In this document: in pieces, positions 11,296 through 22,400 of the stretch | Position numbering within the stretch: the first letter of the stretch is position 1 | How the letters are laid out: each line of letters begins with the position of its first letter | Origin: Hippopus hippopus | Lineage: Eukaryota > Mollusca > Bivalvia > Cardiida > Cardiidae | Assembly: GCA_946811185.2 (NCBI GenBank) | Contig: OX328096.1 | Span: forward strand, 42,422,252 to 42,486,251 | Direction: 5' to 3' | Length of the DNA: 64,000 nt | Translations under genes and position numbers: made by a program | The notes under the pieces: generated by a model | What the model was told of the DNA's origin: nothing | The model's database searches: none | Seen by the model: only the letters and a program-made list of their open reading frames with translations

Positions 11296-11770
11296 AGAAA
11301 AGGAGAGAAATGGCCATAAGCAATTTCACGTTTTTCCACATGGTTTCATTAAAGTGATGAAACGTAACTCTGTATAAACCTCCGTAGTACAACAGAGTAA
11401 TTTCCCTTCTATAAATATCTGCTGGATGCTTGACATGTACCTGCAAACTCTGTAAGACATAAAATAAAACAACATAAACTCATAAATAAGTAGATAATTG
11501 CATATTGTTTGGTGCCCTATTAATATAGGGTGGTAATGAGCTTTGATGCCAGGCAAAAAATAAATAGATAATAAATAGATAGTAAAACACCAGAACTGTA
11601 AAAATGGATTAATAAATGAAAAAATATAAACGAGTTTCAATATTACAAATTCATAAAATTTAGTTTAAAATAATAACATTAAAAAGAAAAAAAAAAAAAG
11701 GACTCATGGTAGAACCACATCCACGTCGTTGAGTCTGGAAACATTTTTATGGCTAAGAGTTCTACAACCG

Positions 11771-11991
11771 TTAACCCTTTACCACACAATCCCGATTTTT
11801 GACGCTCCTAGAAAAGAAGCCTTTTAAACACATTGTGGGAAAGGAAGAAAATGCTGGTAACCAGCATTTTCTCCTTTCCCACAATGTTTTCTGCTCTTTC
11901 AAAGAAAACTTACTCCATTTGAGCCGCACTGATATTGTCATGCAAATGCTTTCAATTTGGACAATGTTAAATTTTAGTCGTTTGGTAAAGG
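11771..11991. repeat. Family 1 MITE in right palindrome arm
   Basis: Starts TTAACCCTTTACCACACAAT, core AATGCTGGTAACCAGCATT, ends GTTTGGTAAAGGGTAA. Mirror of the copy at 9765-9985. Confidence 0.85.
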
Positions 11992-13099
11992 GTAACAATG
12001 AAATTTGTTACAGGAAGGTTAACATAATTTTCTTCTTTTTTCCAAATATTTTCAATAACATTATTTTTCAGTATCGGAAAAGAAGATAAATGGTCAAAAG
12101 TAATTTCATATTTTTCTACAAGGTTTCATAAAGTAATGAAACGTAACTCTGTATATACTTCAGGAGTAAAACAGTTATTTCCCTTCTGTAAATATCTGCA
12201 GGATGCTTGACACGTACCTGCAACCTCTGTAAGACATGAAATAGAATAACAAACTCCTAAATAAGTAGATAATTGCATATTGTATCACACATTCTTATTA
12301 ATTTGGTTGTTTTGTGCCTCAAAATTCGTACGGCGCTAAATTAATTGGTACGGCGTAACGGGCACCTGTTGGTCCCGTGAAAGAATGTCTGAAATTGGCA
12401 AATAACTTGACAAATACGAAAAATTGGGCATTAACATCGCTAGGTATGATAGATAATATGGTTTTCAATATAAAAATACAAAAAAAAGCAAGCAATATGT
12501 TGCACATTTTGGTACGGCGTGTTTTTATCCGTACGGCGTATGGTACGGCGTATTTTTCTGGTACGGCGTGTTTTAGTAGGACCCCCCCTTCAAGGGGTGC
12601 GGAGACACAATCACAAGAATAACATCAGACCTTCAGACTTAAATATACTTCAATATATTATAGATAACGAGTTAATTAGGATATATAAACATAAAAATTA
12701 CGTGTTGAAAGTTATAGCTGTGCTGTGGTGTGTTAGTTTCTCCTGTGGCGTAAATTACCACTGTGGCGTATTTTAGTGTGACCTGCATCGATGGCACTGA
12801 TCGGTTACCGTTCTTAAACAACGATTTCTGAGAATGTCAACTAAGGGAAAAACCGCAAACTGGAAAGAATCATACTTCACTTTCTTTGTTACCCATTTCA
12901 TCTGCCATGGGAACCTTAAACCTAAACTTTCCAGCCATTTCACTTTCTTTTCTGGTCTTAATAAAACTATTCGTGTGTTTACTCTACAATTCAAATCGCA
13001 GGATCTTGGCTATTATTTCGACAGTTTATTCTACGGCGCCGCGAGAAGGCGTATTAGGCCAGAATTCCCGGCCCCAACGGCCCCCCCTATCTAAATCTT

Positions 13100-13690
13100 T
13101 TATTCATTATTTGATTCTGACGAATTTTATCTAATCGTCTTTGCCAAGCTTAGAATGTGGTATTTCAGTTTGATTCATAGGTTGTGTTCCCACTAAATTA
13201 TTCTCCCGTCTGGGACTAAATCTAGTGGTGAAAACATAATTTATGGCAAATTGAGAAGCTTCGAATGTTACGACTAATATTTTGCTAAATTTTTTTTAAA
13301 GGTACTCTGCTTGAAAAATAGGCAGGGACATGTCTACACTTTTTTTCTTAATCAATCACAAATTTCTGTTTGTTCATTTGTTATCCGAACCAAAAAGTAG
13401 GTCAAAAGCCAGCACATTCACCAAAACCGAAAAATAACGTGTAGGCCCTATAAAGTTGATCCTTTGTTCAAGCAAAGGTGGGAACAAGGAAGTTGTCATT
13501 ATACTTTTGTTAATGCCGTCATAACTGATAAAATATTTCTCGTATGAACGAGCAGAAATTACTTTTATGACAAAAACAATTACAAAGTTATTCAGTGTAA
13601 AAAGACAACCGTCCCAAGGTACAGAAAACTTATTTGAGCGGGGCTCTTGTAAAGGTGGTATATGTTTTAACTAAAGGGGGTATATAACGC
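13100..13690. other. Intergenic, one dispersed repeat segment
   Basis: About 130 bp at 13310-13440 (GAAAAATAGGCAGGGACATG ... GTAGGTCAAAAGCCAGCACA) recurs with differences at 21480-21610. Nothing else is recognised. Confidence 0.45.
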
Positions 13691-13699
13691 TTTTCCGCG

Positions 13700-13925
13700 A
13701 TGCACTATAGCCCTATACCAAGCTTCATCACATAATATGGATTCATAAAGTTCTGTTTGTCTGACAGCTGACTGACCTTTGAAGTAGAATGGTCCTTGGA
13801 CATGCAGAAAATCAACAAATAGCAAAAAGTGTTGACCCATGTCACCTTGCGCAGTCCGCCCAGGCTGACATGAATCGGATACTTTTTGCAGATGCGTCGA
13901 ACCTCTTTTTCACTACGCATTACTC
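13700..13925. repeat. Family 2 hairpin MITE
   Basis: Contains CATCACATAATATGGATTC, TGGTCCTTGGACATGCAGAA and the diverged hairpin CATGTCACCTTGCGCAG / CCCAGGCTGACATG, in the same orientation as 414-682. Confidence 0.65.
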
Positions 13926-13997
13926 GTATACAGACAAACATTAATTTATACATAAAAAATTAGTTACGTACCGTTTTACTAAAATTCAAGAATATTC

Positions 13998-14093
13998 TAA
14001 CACTGAGTTTCTCACTGCAAAACGACAATTTTGTTATCTGAACATCTAACACTGAGTTTCTCACTGCAAAACGACAATTTTGTTATCTGAACA
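13998..14093. repeat. 48 bp tandem duplication
   Basis: The unit beginning TAACACTGAGTTTCTCACTG occurs twice, at 13998 and 14046, with no differences that I can see. Confidence 0.9.
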
Positions 14094-14175
14094 TCAGAGT
14101 TGCAACCTTCAACTGATTATAACTGTCCAGTTTCTCTAATTTTGTGAAAAATATTCTTGTAGAAAGATCTTGTTT

Positions 14176-14334
14176 TACCCATTACCACACAATCCCGAGT
14201 GGCTCTAATGATGAGATTTGTATTTGAAAGGGAAGAAAACATTGTGAGAAAAGGAGAAAATGCTGGTTATCAACATTTTCTCCATTTTCGACAATGTTTT
14301 CAAAAGCCTTCTTCTCCAGGATCGTTTTAACAGT
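14176..14334. repeat. Family 1 MITE, partly deleted
   Basis: Starts CCCATTACCACACAATCCCG, core AATGCTGGTTATCAACATT, ends CTTCTTCTCCAGGATCG. One arm is shortened, and both outer ends have the ACACAATCCCG/GGGTCG type. Confidence 0.6.
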
Positions 14335-15874
14335 TAACAAACAGAGAGAGAACGGACTCATCGGAAATTCAGCAAAAAAAAACAACACAAGTTTCAAGCT
14401 GGTGTTACGTACGTCTTTACTGCGCCGCGACATAATGTCATAGTGCCTAAGGTTTGTTACGCTCTTGATCAAGCACGTCCTTTGCGTTTTACCAAGGTCT
14501 TTCTAATGCTACGTTTATACCATGTTCCCGGCGACCACGGCAGCCCCGTTTGTCCGAAACGCAGTGCCCCGTGAGATTTTGGTAGTTTTTTTTTTCCATG
14601 TACCAAGTTTAGTTAGGTCTAGCTATGTTTCTTTACGGTACCTCACGGTATCCGTGACAAGCCGTGGAGGGACAGGCCGCTCAGTTCTGCGGTTCACAAA
14701 GATCTAACTGCGGTTCGACCTGCAGTCTACCACGCATGCGAGTACGTTCCATCCCGGCTCGCCAAGTTCGGATCAGCATTCTCACGTTTTTAACGTTCCG
14801 TTCAAGGTCTAATACATCTTTCACATTCTGTCAAGGTGTTCGAGGGATGGAACGTGGTGGACGGGCATTTTAGCACGTTTGTGTCAACGGTTTGAAAGGA
14901 AGACCTCCCGAGCAGTAGCACTCAGTGTAGTCAAAGACTTCGTATTGTCAACATGATATGCAAAGATAAAGATTTTTTTTTTTTTTTTGTATATTTGCTT
15001 GGTGCATACTTACAGTCTTTGTCTCAGAAACGGAATGCCACATTGCAGTCGGCAAGATGAAAGAGAAGAAGGAGAACGAGTTTCAAACCAAGATCCATGT
15101 GGGTACGCGAATGGTAATAGGAAAAAGGAAGCAACGCATTGGCCACTGCTCAATAATTCTGACCAGAGATTTGTTTTTGACTCTGAAGATATCAACACAT
15201 TCAAGAACTATCAAGAGAAGCCTCCAGAGGTCCTCTGACGAAATCCTGATAATGGTAATACCAGTCATTGAGAGAAAGGACACGAGTTACATCTTTGCCT
15301 GACAACCTTGTAGAAAGTTATTCCTGACTTTTGACATCTAATCATATGAGACACTTACTCATCACTCTCAGGGCATTTCTGTGTAGTACAGCTGCAAGAT
15401 CTGCCATATGGTAGGAGAGCTTTGCAATGCATTGTGTAAGCATATAATGATGAAGTTTTTGCTGTTCCTGTGGCACCCGATGAATGGAGAGCCCCGAATC
15501 AGGCCCTCGTGAATCACCAGGTTGAACCTGGTCCTCCACTGGTAGCATTGGTGGTGGTGGTGCATTGAAGATGGACCTTGCGTTTCTTTTGTAGCTCCAA
15601 AATGCGAACTTTGACTTCTTGGACTCGTTTTCCTATCGCAGCTTTTATATGCTCTGAGGCCGGGCACGTCCGGTCAGGCCTTAGTACAGCGCAACGCGTC
15701 ATTATTCGGCAAACCTATCACGTAGCTTGATACGCACTTCCACGGTACTTTTCTTCGCCGTTCTTCACCGTATTTAAAATCGTGACACTCCGCTTAGAAA
15801 GTAAACATTAGTCACAATTTTCAGTGAGAATCTTTCAAAAATATATTTCCGATGACTAATAGTTTGTACATATA

Positions 15875-17211
15875 CGAGGGTTGTTCGATATGTAATGTGT
15901 ATTGTACGATATCTCAAAAGCATTCGACTCAAATAGTGAAATGAACATTACATGCCTTCAAAGTATTCTCCGCGGTTTGAAATACATAATTTCAATCTCT
16001 GAATCCATTTCTGAAATGCGTCACGGTACGCTGATTTAGGTAGACCTCTGAGGCACTGACTGATGGCTGAGCCAAGGGCTTGTCGGGACTTGTAACTACG
16101 ACCAGATAAGAACTTTTTAAGTTTTGGAAAAAGGAAAAAGTCGCATGGGGCTAGATCTGGAGAGTACGGTGGGTGTGGCAAGACGGTAACCTTCTCCGAC
16201 TTCAAAAATTGCTTCACAAGCTCAGATGTATGTGATGGAGCATTATCATGAAGTAGACGAACATGCCTAAATCCTGACACAGGGCGTCGTTTAAGATAAT
16301 ATTTCTTGACCTTTTTTAGTATAACATCTCGGTAATACCGACCTGTAACACCTTTGCCCTTCGGCACCGGAATTTGTACGGCTGTACCATCACATGAGAA
16401 GAATATGCAATAAAGAACCTTCTTTGTGCTTATGCTTCTTTTGGCAACTACAGGCCTTCTACCGTGTTTAGTTAGCCATATTTTGTTTCCAATTTTTCTT
16501 ACAGGTTCGAAATAGTGAACCCATGTATTGTCACCAGTAACAATGTTTGCAAACTGTCTTTGATTGAATTTGGAAAACATTTTGAGCAATTGCTTAGCGG
16601 TTTGTACTCGTACCCGTTTTTGGTCATCTGTCAATATATGAGTTATCCATCTGGCAGAAATCTTTCGTACTTTCGAAATACGCTTCAAAATGAAATGCAC
16701 CCGCGATAGCGATATGCCAACAGCGTTGGCAGTATCACGAATCGTGTATCTGCCATCACTTTCAATTATTTCCCTGACTTTTGAGACATTTGCCTTCCCT
16801 GTTAAAGTCACAGGTCGGCCAGAGTTTGCTGCATCTTTGACTGACTCTGTGCCAGTCAGAAATTTCTTTCTCCAACTACGAACTGTTTCATAAGATACCT
16901 TCAGACCCATAAACTTACCCCAATTCAGTAAAAATCTGCATTACCGAATGACCCAGTTTTGTGCGAACTTTTATATAAGCTCTAATTTCTTCAATATTCT
17001 TAACCCGTTTCCCAACCATTTTTACAACAGTGGTCAACGACTAGCTCTATTGAAATGACTGTAAGTTTAAAACTATGTGGAGCTGAAGGCTCGTGTTTAT
17101 ACTGTTGGAAAGGTATTGAATAGAGCTATTCAAGCGTATCATCATCCACGAAATCGTGCAAAGCGTTATCGCACTGTGGTACAATACACATTACATATCG
17201 AACAGCCCTCG
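15875..17211 (-). mobile_element. Mariner transposon, 1.34 kb
   Basis: The ends are inverted repeats: CGAGGGTTGTTCGATATGTA at 15875-15894, and CGAGGGCTGTTCGATATGTA on the minus strand at 17211-17192. The match continues with ATGTGTATTGTAC, so about 33 bp differ at one base. TA flanks each end (15873-15874 and 17212-17213), the standard mariner target duplication. It encodes one transposase on the minus strand and is inserted in the larger element 14506-17879. Near-identical ends suggest recent arrival. Confidence 0.93.
15948..16910 (-). CDS. Mariner transposase, DD34D, with likely 5' frameshift
   Basis: This cut-and-paste transposase has an N-terminal helix-turn-helix DNA-binding region and a C-terminal DDE catalytic domain. 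The open frame gives 320 residues. Catalytic acids: the Asp of GDNTWVHYFEP, the Asp of LLHDNAPSHTSELVKQFL, and the Asp of SPDLAPCDFFLFPKLK. Exactly 34 residues separate the second and third, the mariner signature. The true start is probably upstream: ATG at about 17019 begins MVGKRVKNIEEIRAYIKV and continues to FTELG. There the frame is lost at a run of four G (plus-strand CCCC at 16918-16921), one base more than needed to join into KFMGLKVSYE. So the copy is either inactive by one base or restarts at the internal Met. Catalytic residues look intact. Confidence 0.93.
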   Translation of the reverse strand: MGLKVSYETVRSWRKKFLTGTESVKDAANSGRPVTLTGKANVSKVREIIESDGRYTIRDTANAVGISLSRVHFILKRISKVRKISARWITHILTDDQKRVRVQTAKQLLKMFSKFNQRQFANIVTGDNTWVHYFEPVRKIGNKIWLTKHGRRPVVAKRSISTKKVLYCIFFSCDGTAVQIPVPKGKGVTGRYYRDVILKKVKKYYLKRRPVSGFRHVRLLHDNAPSHTSELVKQFLKSEKVTVLPHPPYSPDLAPCDFFLFPKLKKFLSGRSYKSRQALGSAISQCLRGLPKSAYRDAFQKWIQRLKLCISNRGEYFEGM

Positions 17212-17879
17212 TATTTTCTAATTCGGTCTATCAATTACGTCGGCATTTTTCAGCGATAGGTTGCTTATAACCGTGACTGTTGTTGCCGTTGGTAATCGAT
17301 TTAAAGGGCGCCTCCATGTTTAAGATAATGTGATTGGCAGTATTTCAAAATGAAACCCCCTTGATCAATACGGACGAGGTTAGATTTTAAGCTACGGAAT
17401 CGGCCGAGTTATGATAAGTGAACGCGTCATAACACGCCGGATTCATAAACCGGCACGTTCCGGGACGTGCCTTGATAGAATGCAACAAAACAGCTGGGAC
17501 TGTAATGGCTTAGCTTGCCGGGAGAACCGCGAAAAAATGCGACAAAAGTTTAAACCTGACAAAAATTGAAAGAACCGTGAAATACCGGTGAAAACAGTGC
17601 TTCTACGTCCCAACAAGGAACGTCTCTGAGTCTTGTTACGGCTTATTACGTGCTGACAAGTTCTGTTGCGATCAAACTGTCCAAGTGCGGTCTGTTAGGT
17701 TTCTCATCTGCACGAGGACTGCTGTGACAGTTTAAAAATCTTACACGGCAACCACGGCATTCACGGTCTGACACGTTTGCTTATCCGCTTCCTTTGCGTT
17801 TTATTACCGGTACATCAATCCCGTTTTGTCCACGGTTGTCAGAAACGTGGCTGCTGAGATCATGGTGTAAACGTAGCAT

Positions 17880-18660
17880 TATAAAATTCCAGTCCACACT
17901 CTCTGTGGTCTCATTTGTTCTGCATTTTTTCGAGAAAGTTGCCTTTTTTTTCTTTAGTTTTATACGTTTTTACAATATATCTTTCTGCCAGCGGGTGTAA
18001 TTTTGACAGGCCGTAGTAAAACATATGATCAGACTCATAACAATATCCATACTTTTAGACAGTGTGAATTAAATCTGATCTCCGACTTGTTTACTGTTGG
18101 CCGCCAGTGTGCCTTTAAAGTGACACCCTTGGAGTTCAAATAAAAGAAAGATATCTCCACATCCTTGAAAGCGATATCAGAGCTGGTTTGGACAGAATAT
18201 TTGAAGAACATCAGGCATCGTAGATTCAAGATCAGGCTCAGTGCTTCCGAAACTTTTTTTATCCTCAACTCAGTTGATATGAAATTTCAAAGATAAATTT
18301 ACTTTGATATGTACAGGTAATTGAGTTAATTCTTAACTTTTGGAGTAGTTACTTCCTTGTTCTCCTTACATTTCTTCTTCTTCTTTTTTTTTTTTTTTTT
18401 TTTATTTTCTCGCTTTCTACAGTATCTATTAAATCTTAAAACTGAGCACGAACTCAGCTGAACATGAACTATAGCTTTATAAGTATCGTCCAAGGTTGCG
18501 CGTTCTGTGCATTCTGATCTTCACCCAAGCTGTCCTCAAAACAACTTAGGTTTTAGTATGCACTATAAGGGTTATATAAACGGTAGCATGGATGACTGGC
18601 TATCTATTTTACTTGAGTAGTTGGCGTTTTAAATAAAAGCTTATGAGGTAACTTAACTGA
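17880..18660. other. Upstream region of TMEM26-like gene
   Basis: No gene recognised. Contains a T-rich tract near 18370-18405 (CTTCTTCTTC then about 20 T). Promoter elements cannot be assigned. Confidence 0.4.
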
Positions 18661-18663
18661 CAA

Positions 18664-18886
18664 GTAACTCTGTTACCAAACCAGAAAATTTTGGACTGGT
18701 CTGAATTGAAAGCGTTTACAGGCGACAAATTAGAATGTCTTCAAATGCTGAGTTTTGTCTGTGAAGTTAGAAAATATAGTGGGAAAAGGAGAAAATGCTG
18801 GTCACCATCATTTTCTTCTTTTCCCACAATGTTTTCAAAAGCCTTTTTCCTCAGAGTCGTAAAAACTCGGGATTGTGTGGTAAAAC
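18664..18886. repeat. Family 1 MITE just upstream of the TMEM26-like start
   Basis: Starts CTGTTACCAAACCAGAAAAT, hairpin AATGCTGGTCACCATCATT, ends GGATTGTGTGGTAAAAC. It ends about 60 bases before the proposed start codon, so it probably lies in the promoter or 5' UTR. Confidence 0.75.
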
Positions 18887-18947
18887 AGATTTTTCACTTG
18901 AAAAATATCGGTACTCCAATGGTATAGCTGTAACTATTCTCGATAAG

Positions 18948-19411
18948 ATGGCGGATTTTGGAGCAGACGATATATCTCAGGGTAGTTTTGAACATCATAA
19001 TAAAAATCGTGGACATCATAGAAAATATACAGGCGAAGAGGAGCAAGATTCTCCTGCTTCAAATAAAGAGAATGACAAAGGTTCCAAACCACAAGAAGGA
19101 CAGGACAACAGGACAGGTGTTGGGTCTGGAGAAATAGATATGAGTTTCGACGTCAGTGACAATGAAAGGCAAGATGCAGCCGTTGTTAGTAGTTCTGCCA
19201 TTGTAAAAGATAGGTGTGAAATAGCGACTAACTGCTCGCTGGGTGTTTTTGTGCGGCTGTTGTTGATTGGCGGTAACTTACTGGCGGCTTGGAGAACTGT
19301 GATAGAGACAGATAACAGGATATATTGGGCTTTGGTTCCCGTGTGTGTGATATTGATGATGGCAGAGAACGCCATTGTTATCTTCAAGATGAGGGGACTA
19401 GAGTGGACATG
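18948..19411 (+). CDS. TMEM26: TMEM26-like exon 1
   Basis: ATG at 18948 gives MADFGADDISQG. The same frame opens further upstream to 18795, but that part is MITE sequence, so the later start is preferred. It ends phase 2 at ACATG before GTTGGT (a donor weak at +3). The join restores RGLEWTW-WSPCF, aligning with RGRGYKW-FSPAIF of human TMEM26. Reading on instead runs into a lysine run and a stop at 19653. Confidence 0.82.
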
Positions 19412-22400
19412 GTTGGTAGTGTTTTTTTTATGTTCTTTTTTCAGTTTTCAACATTATTTCAGTTATCTCTCGTTTGTTGACCACTACGTTTATGTTCTGC
19501 ATCAAAAGTGGCCTAGCCAGAGCATTCGTCCATTGGTCGAGGTGATGGGAATGACGAAGATTAGCTTATTCAGAGCTGTTATAAAGATAGGGGTGACGCG
19601 AATAGAAAATGACCTTTCTAGAGCTCTGACCAAAAAAAAAAAAAAACGGAGATGACAAGACCATTCCAGATTTCTCTTATATAGATTTAATGACATAAGC
19701 TAAGATCTTAATCTATATGTTGGCCACCAAGTATTGCCCTTAGTTGTGAGACGGTCAGCGCGCTTATTTGCGAGCTGTTTAGATCATCTGAAAGAAATCC
19801 GACAAAAATGGTCCGGCAGAATTTGTGTTTTGAAAACCGTTACATTTGTCTTATCATTATGGTTCATGTTTCGATGACATTGTCCACTGCATACTGCTTT
19901 AGAAGCTGTGAAATGCGATACATGAAAGACACAGTTAACTGTGTAGGTATCAAATAAACGAAAATAAATACAATCTTCTGCCAGTTAATAAACTCTTTGT
20001 GACCAAATGACAATATTTTAGACTTGTACACAGTCAAAGCATATGCAGACGACGAGTTCAATGCGGCAAAAATGGTGAAGAATTTCTGTTAAAGGGAAGG
20101 AAACATTGTGAGACAAGGAGAAATTGCTGGTTACCAACATATTCTTTTTTCCTCAGAATGTTTACAAAAGCCTTTTTCCTCAAGGTCATTAAAACTCGGG
20201 ATTGTGCGATAAAGGGTTAAAAGGGTTCACTTTTCGCAGGTGAATGGGTACTTACAAAGTTTACAAATTTCTCAAGTAGACCTAATATATTAATGTAAAT
20301 AGAAACTTATTACATCAAAGTTCGTGCCGTATTTGCTTTTATTAAGATTTGCCTAAATGATTTATGCTCTGAAATCGACTAATTTGTAAAAGCTACAAAC
20401 GCAGAAACGCTCAATTTTGAATCATAATGAGCGGTGATTTCTTTTTCAGGTGACAAAAGCAATGTGTATACGCGAACCTCTTCTAAACGCTTAAATTGCA
20501 TGGTATGCTAGTTTGTATCATGTCAGAATCTTCTGGTCAATTGCACAAATTATTTACTAACCCGAATTATGATAAAAACTCGTTACCTTTCTGAGTTGCT
20601 AACGAAAACTTTACATGATGTGGCAGGATGCTTGTAGCGAAGGAATGAATGACCATGGCATTGTAACTTTTTCTTTCATACGTATAAATTTGTGTATCTA
20701 ACCTAAACTCATGGCTGTTGCACGCTTTAGACGTTAATGAGATCTACATACGATTAAATAAGTTTATATCACTACGATCAGGTGGAGTCCATGTTTCATT
20801 GTCTATTTTGGGACAACCCTACCCTTGGTGTGGCAAATGCAACTCAAACAACTGGACAACTATGTAGCTAAGATTAATTCGGTAGAGGAGACCTACAGAG
20901 GTGGACAAGGGTCAACAGACAACCTTACGGTGTACACCAGTACAACAACAGAGGCATCGTTACAGGTAAAACATTGAACTTCACGGCAATCACCGCCCTT
21001 AACACAATTGGCTGTAGAAGACTGCAAACCATTATATATTCAGATATGCATATGCCATTAATAATGGCTCGGTACTCGAACATCAAATACATATTTAAAC
21101 ATTGTGAAAACAAAAGAAGTTGTTCTCCATGAGCAATTTCTCTTTTTACCACATTTGTTTTTAACAGTGGTCTCCTTTAAAGAGGCAAAAAGATGTCTGC
21201 AGGAGGTTAGAAAATAAATATCTTTTTCGAAAGCATTTGATTAGGTGATATTGATAGCAATGTAACGGTTTGAGTCTGGATACTTCCGGACTCTTTTTAA
21301 CTTTCCTCGCCTAGGAGAAATGGGTTTTCCTAGAACAAGTCTATACAATGTTTTGCTTAAAAAACGTCTCCAAAGCCTCAAACGCTCAATATCCGGTTCA
21401 CTAACTAGTCCTCCCCCCATAGCTCTCAGACCATTGACAAGAAATATCTTTGAAAAAAGGTAGACGGCGTAAGTTTGCCGGCAAATAGGCAGGGCCCTTA
21501 GAATAAACACATCTACATTTTTTACCAGTCACAAATTTCTATTTATTCATTTGTTATCTGTTCCAAAAGGTAGGTCAAAAGCCAGCATATTCAGCTACGA
21601 ACGCCGAAAAACTCCTGAGGAACAATGGGAATTCGATGAGCATTTAGGGTCTTGTGTCCTGTCGAAATCATGATTCAAGCAGTGTCAAGGATGGTACCAA
21701 CAGGGCAAAAAATAGTAACAATTGCAGTTCTCATACCCTTAAAGCGCCAAGCGGATCATTAGATGTTGTTTAGGACATATGCATGTGGAGATCTGGCTTC
21801 AAAGAACGTAGGCTACTGGCTTATATTTCAGTCTGTCCAAAATAGCGTTCACATTATTTCTTTGTGTGTGCATTGGCTGAAAATAAGCTCCTACGTTTCA
21901 AGTATTTATCACTTATTTATCTTTTTTCAAAACATGCCATAATCTAATTTATGGCGAATTCATATGAATTTGTAAACAGACAATAGCCTATTCAATAAAA
22001 TTTGCTATAAATGAGACAGCAACTATAATGTAATTTCATATTTGAAACCGTCCGTCTGATAAAGAGTTATGGAAGACATTGTTTTCCGTGAAGTATCTGT
22101 ACTTTAAAAGTAGATGACTCTCTGCTTCGTATTTTACAGCTGCAAGACATCAGTTGGCGAGCTATTCTTAATATAAACAACGACACGTGGGTCATTGTTG
22201 TCAACGAATCGCTGGTGTATCTCGTCATTTTCTCGCGATGGTTGCTACCACGTGGAGACATGTCCCGAGAGTTTCTGGCGGACATGTTGTTGGAATTCTT
22301 GGCTATGGCATCTGACATTATGGAACTTCTAGCGTTGTTTGACGAAGGCAAAGTTCGAGAAAATTTAATGCTTAATTATTGGATTCTAATTGCATGGTCA

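Larger units (their letters stand above)
9172..12585. mobile_element. 3.4 kb palindromic foldback element with ACGCCGTACC boxes
   Basis: Left arm 9172-10252 and right arm 11504-12585 are near-identical reverse complements. Paired positions sum to 21756 throughout, for example 9237 with 12519, 9379 with 12377 and 9957 with 11799, so almost no indels separate them. Ends read GGTCCTACTAAAACACGCCG and its inverse. Each arm has about six ACGCCGTACC boxes in its outer 260 bp, and each arm carries one family 1 MITE. The spacer 10253-11503 holds further MITE pieces and a direct copy (11326-11515) of part of the arm. No transposase is recognised. The near-identity suggests recent formation or arm-to-arm gene conversion. 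Confidence 0.8.
7932..12783. mobile_element. Outer foldback structure with TACGCCACAG repeats
   Basis: The right end at 12725-12783, read on the minus strand, gives GGTCACACTAAAATACGCCA followed by spaced copies of ACGCCACAG. The left side at 7966-8022 holds CCACAGGTACGCCACAGGAG and ATACGCCACAGCACAC, its inverted counterpart. Inside, 8560-8770 and 9035-9170 plus 12586-12640 form a second inverted pair. The right arm is split by the palindrome at 9172-12585. Arm similarity is partial (left side has about 470 extra bases), so the outer limits are approximate. Confidence 0.5.
14506..17879. mobile_element. Terminal-inverted-repeat transposon remnant (ATGCTACGTTTAYACCATG ends)
   Basis: The left end ATGCTACGTTTATACCATG (14506-14524) matches the right end read in reverse, ATGCTACGTTTACACCATG (17861-17879), and similarity continues weakly inward. 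TA flanks both ends, consistent with a 2 bp target duplication. The length is 3.37 kb, of which 1.34 kb is an inserted mariner. Short minus-strand ORFs (15342-15702) and plus-strand ORFs (14987-15302) lie inside, but none shows a transposase domain I recognise. It is locally more GC-rich than the surroundings. Superfamily unknown. Confidence 0.6.

Noticed and set aside
9131..12622. ORFs of 60-100 codons on both strands of the palindrome and in MITE copies
   Set aside because: They repeat in mirrored pairs or at every MITE copy, have no domains, and arise from open frames in the hairpin repeat.
12834..13134. Overlapping plus-strand ORFs of about 85 codons
   Set aside because: Two frames of the same sequence with no homology I can recognise and no splice or promoter evidence.
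15342..15702. Three overlapping minus-strand ORFs as a transposon accessory gene
   Set aside because: They lie in different frames of the same 360 bases and show no recognisable motif; kept only as contents of the 14506-17879 element.
18795..18947. Longer N-terminus for the TMEM26-like protein
   Set aside because: The extra in-frame residues are translated MITE sequence seen in dozens of other places; the ATG at 18948 begins unique sequence.
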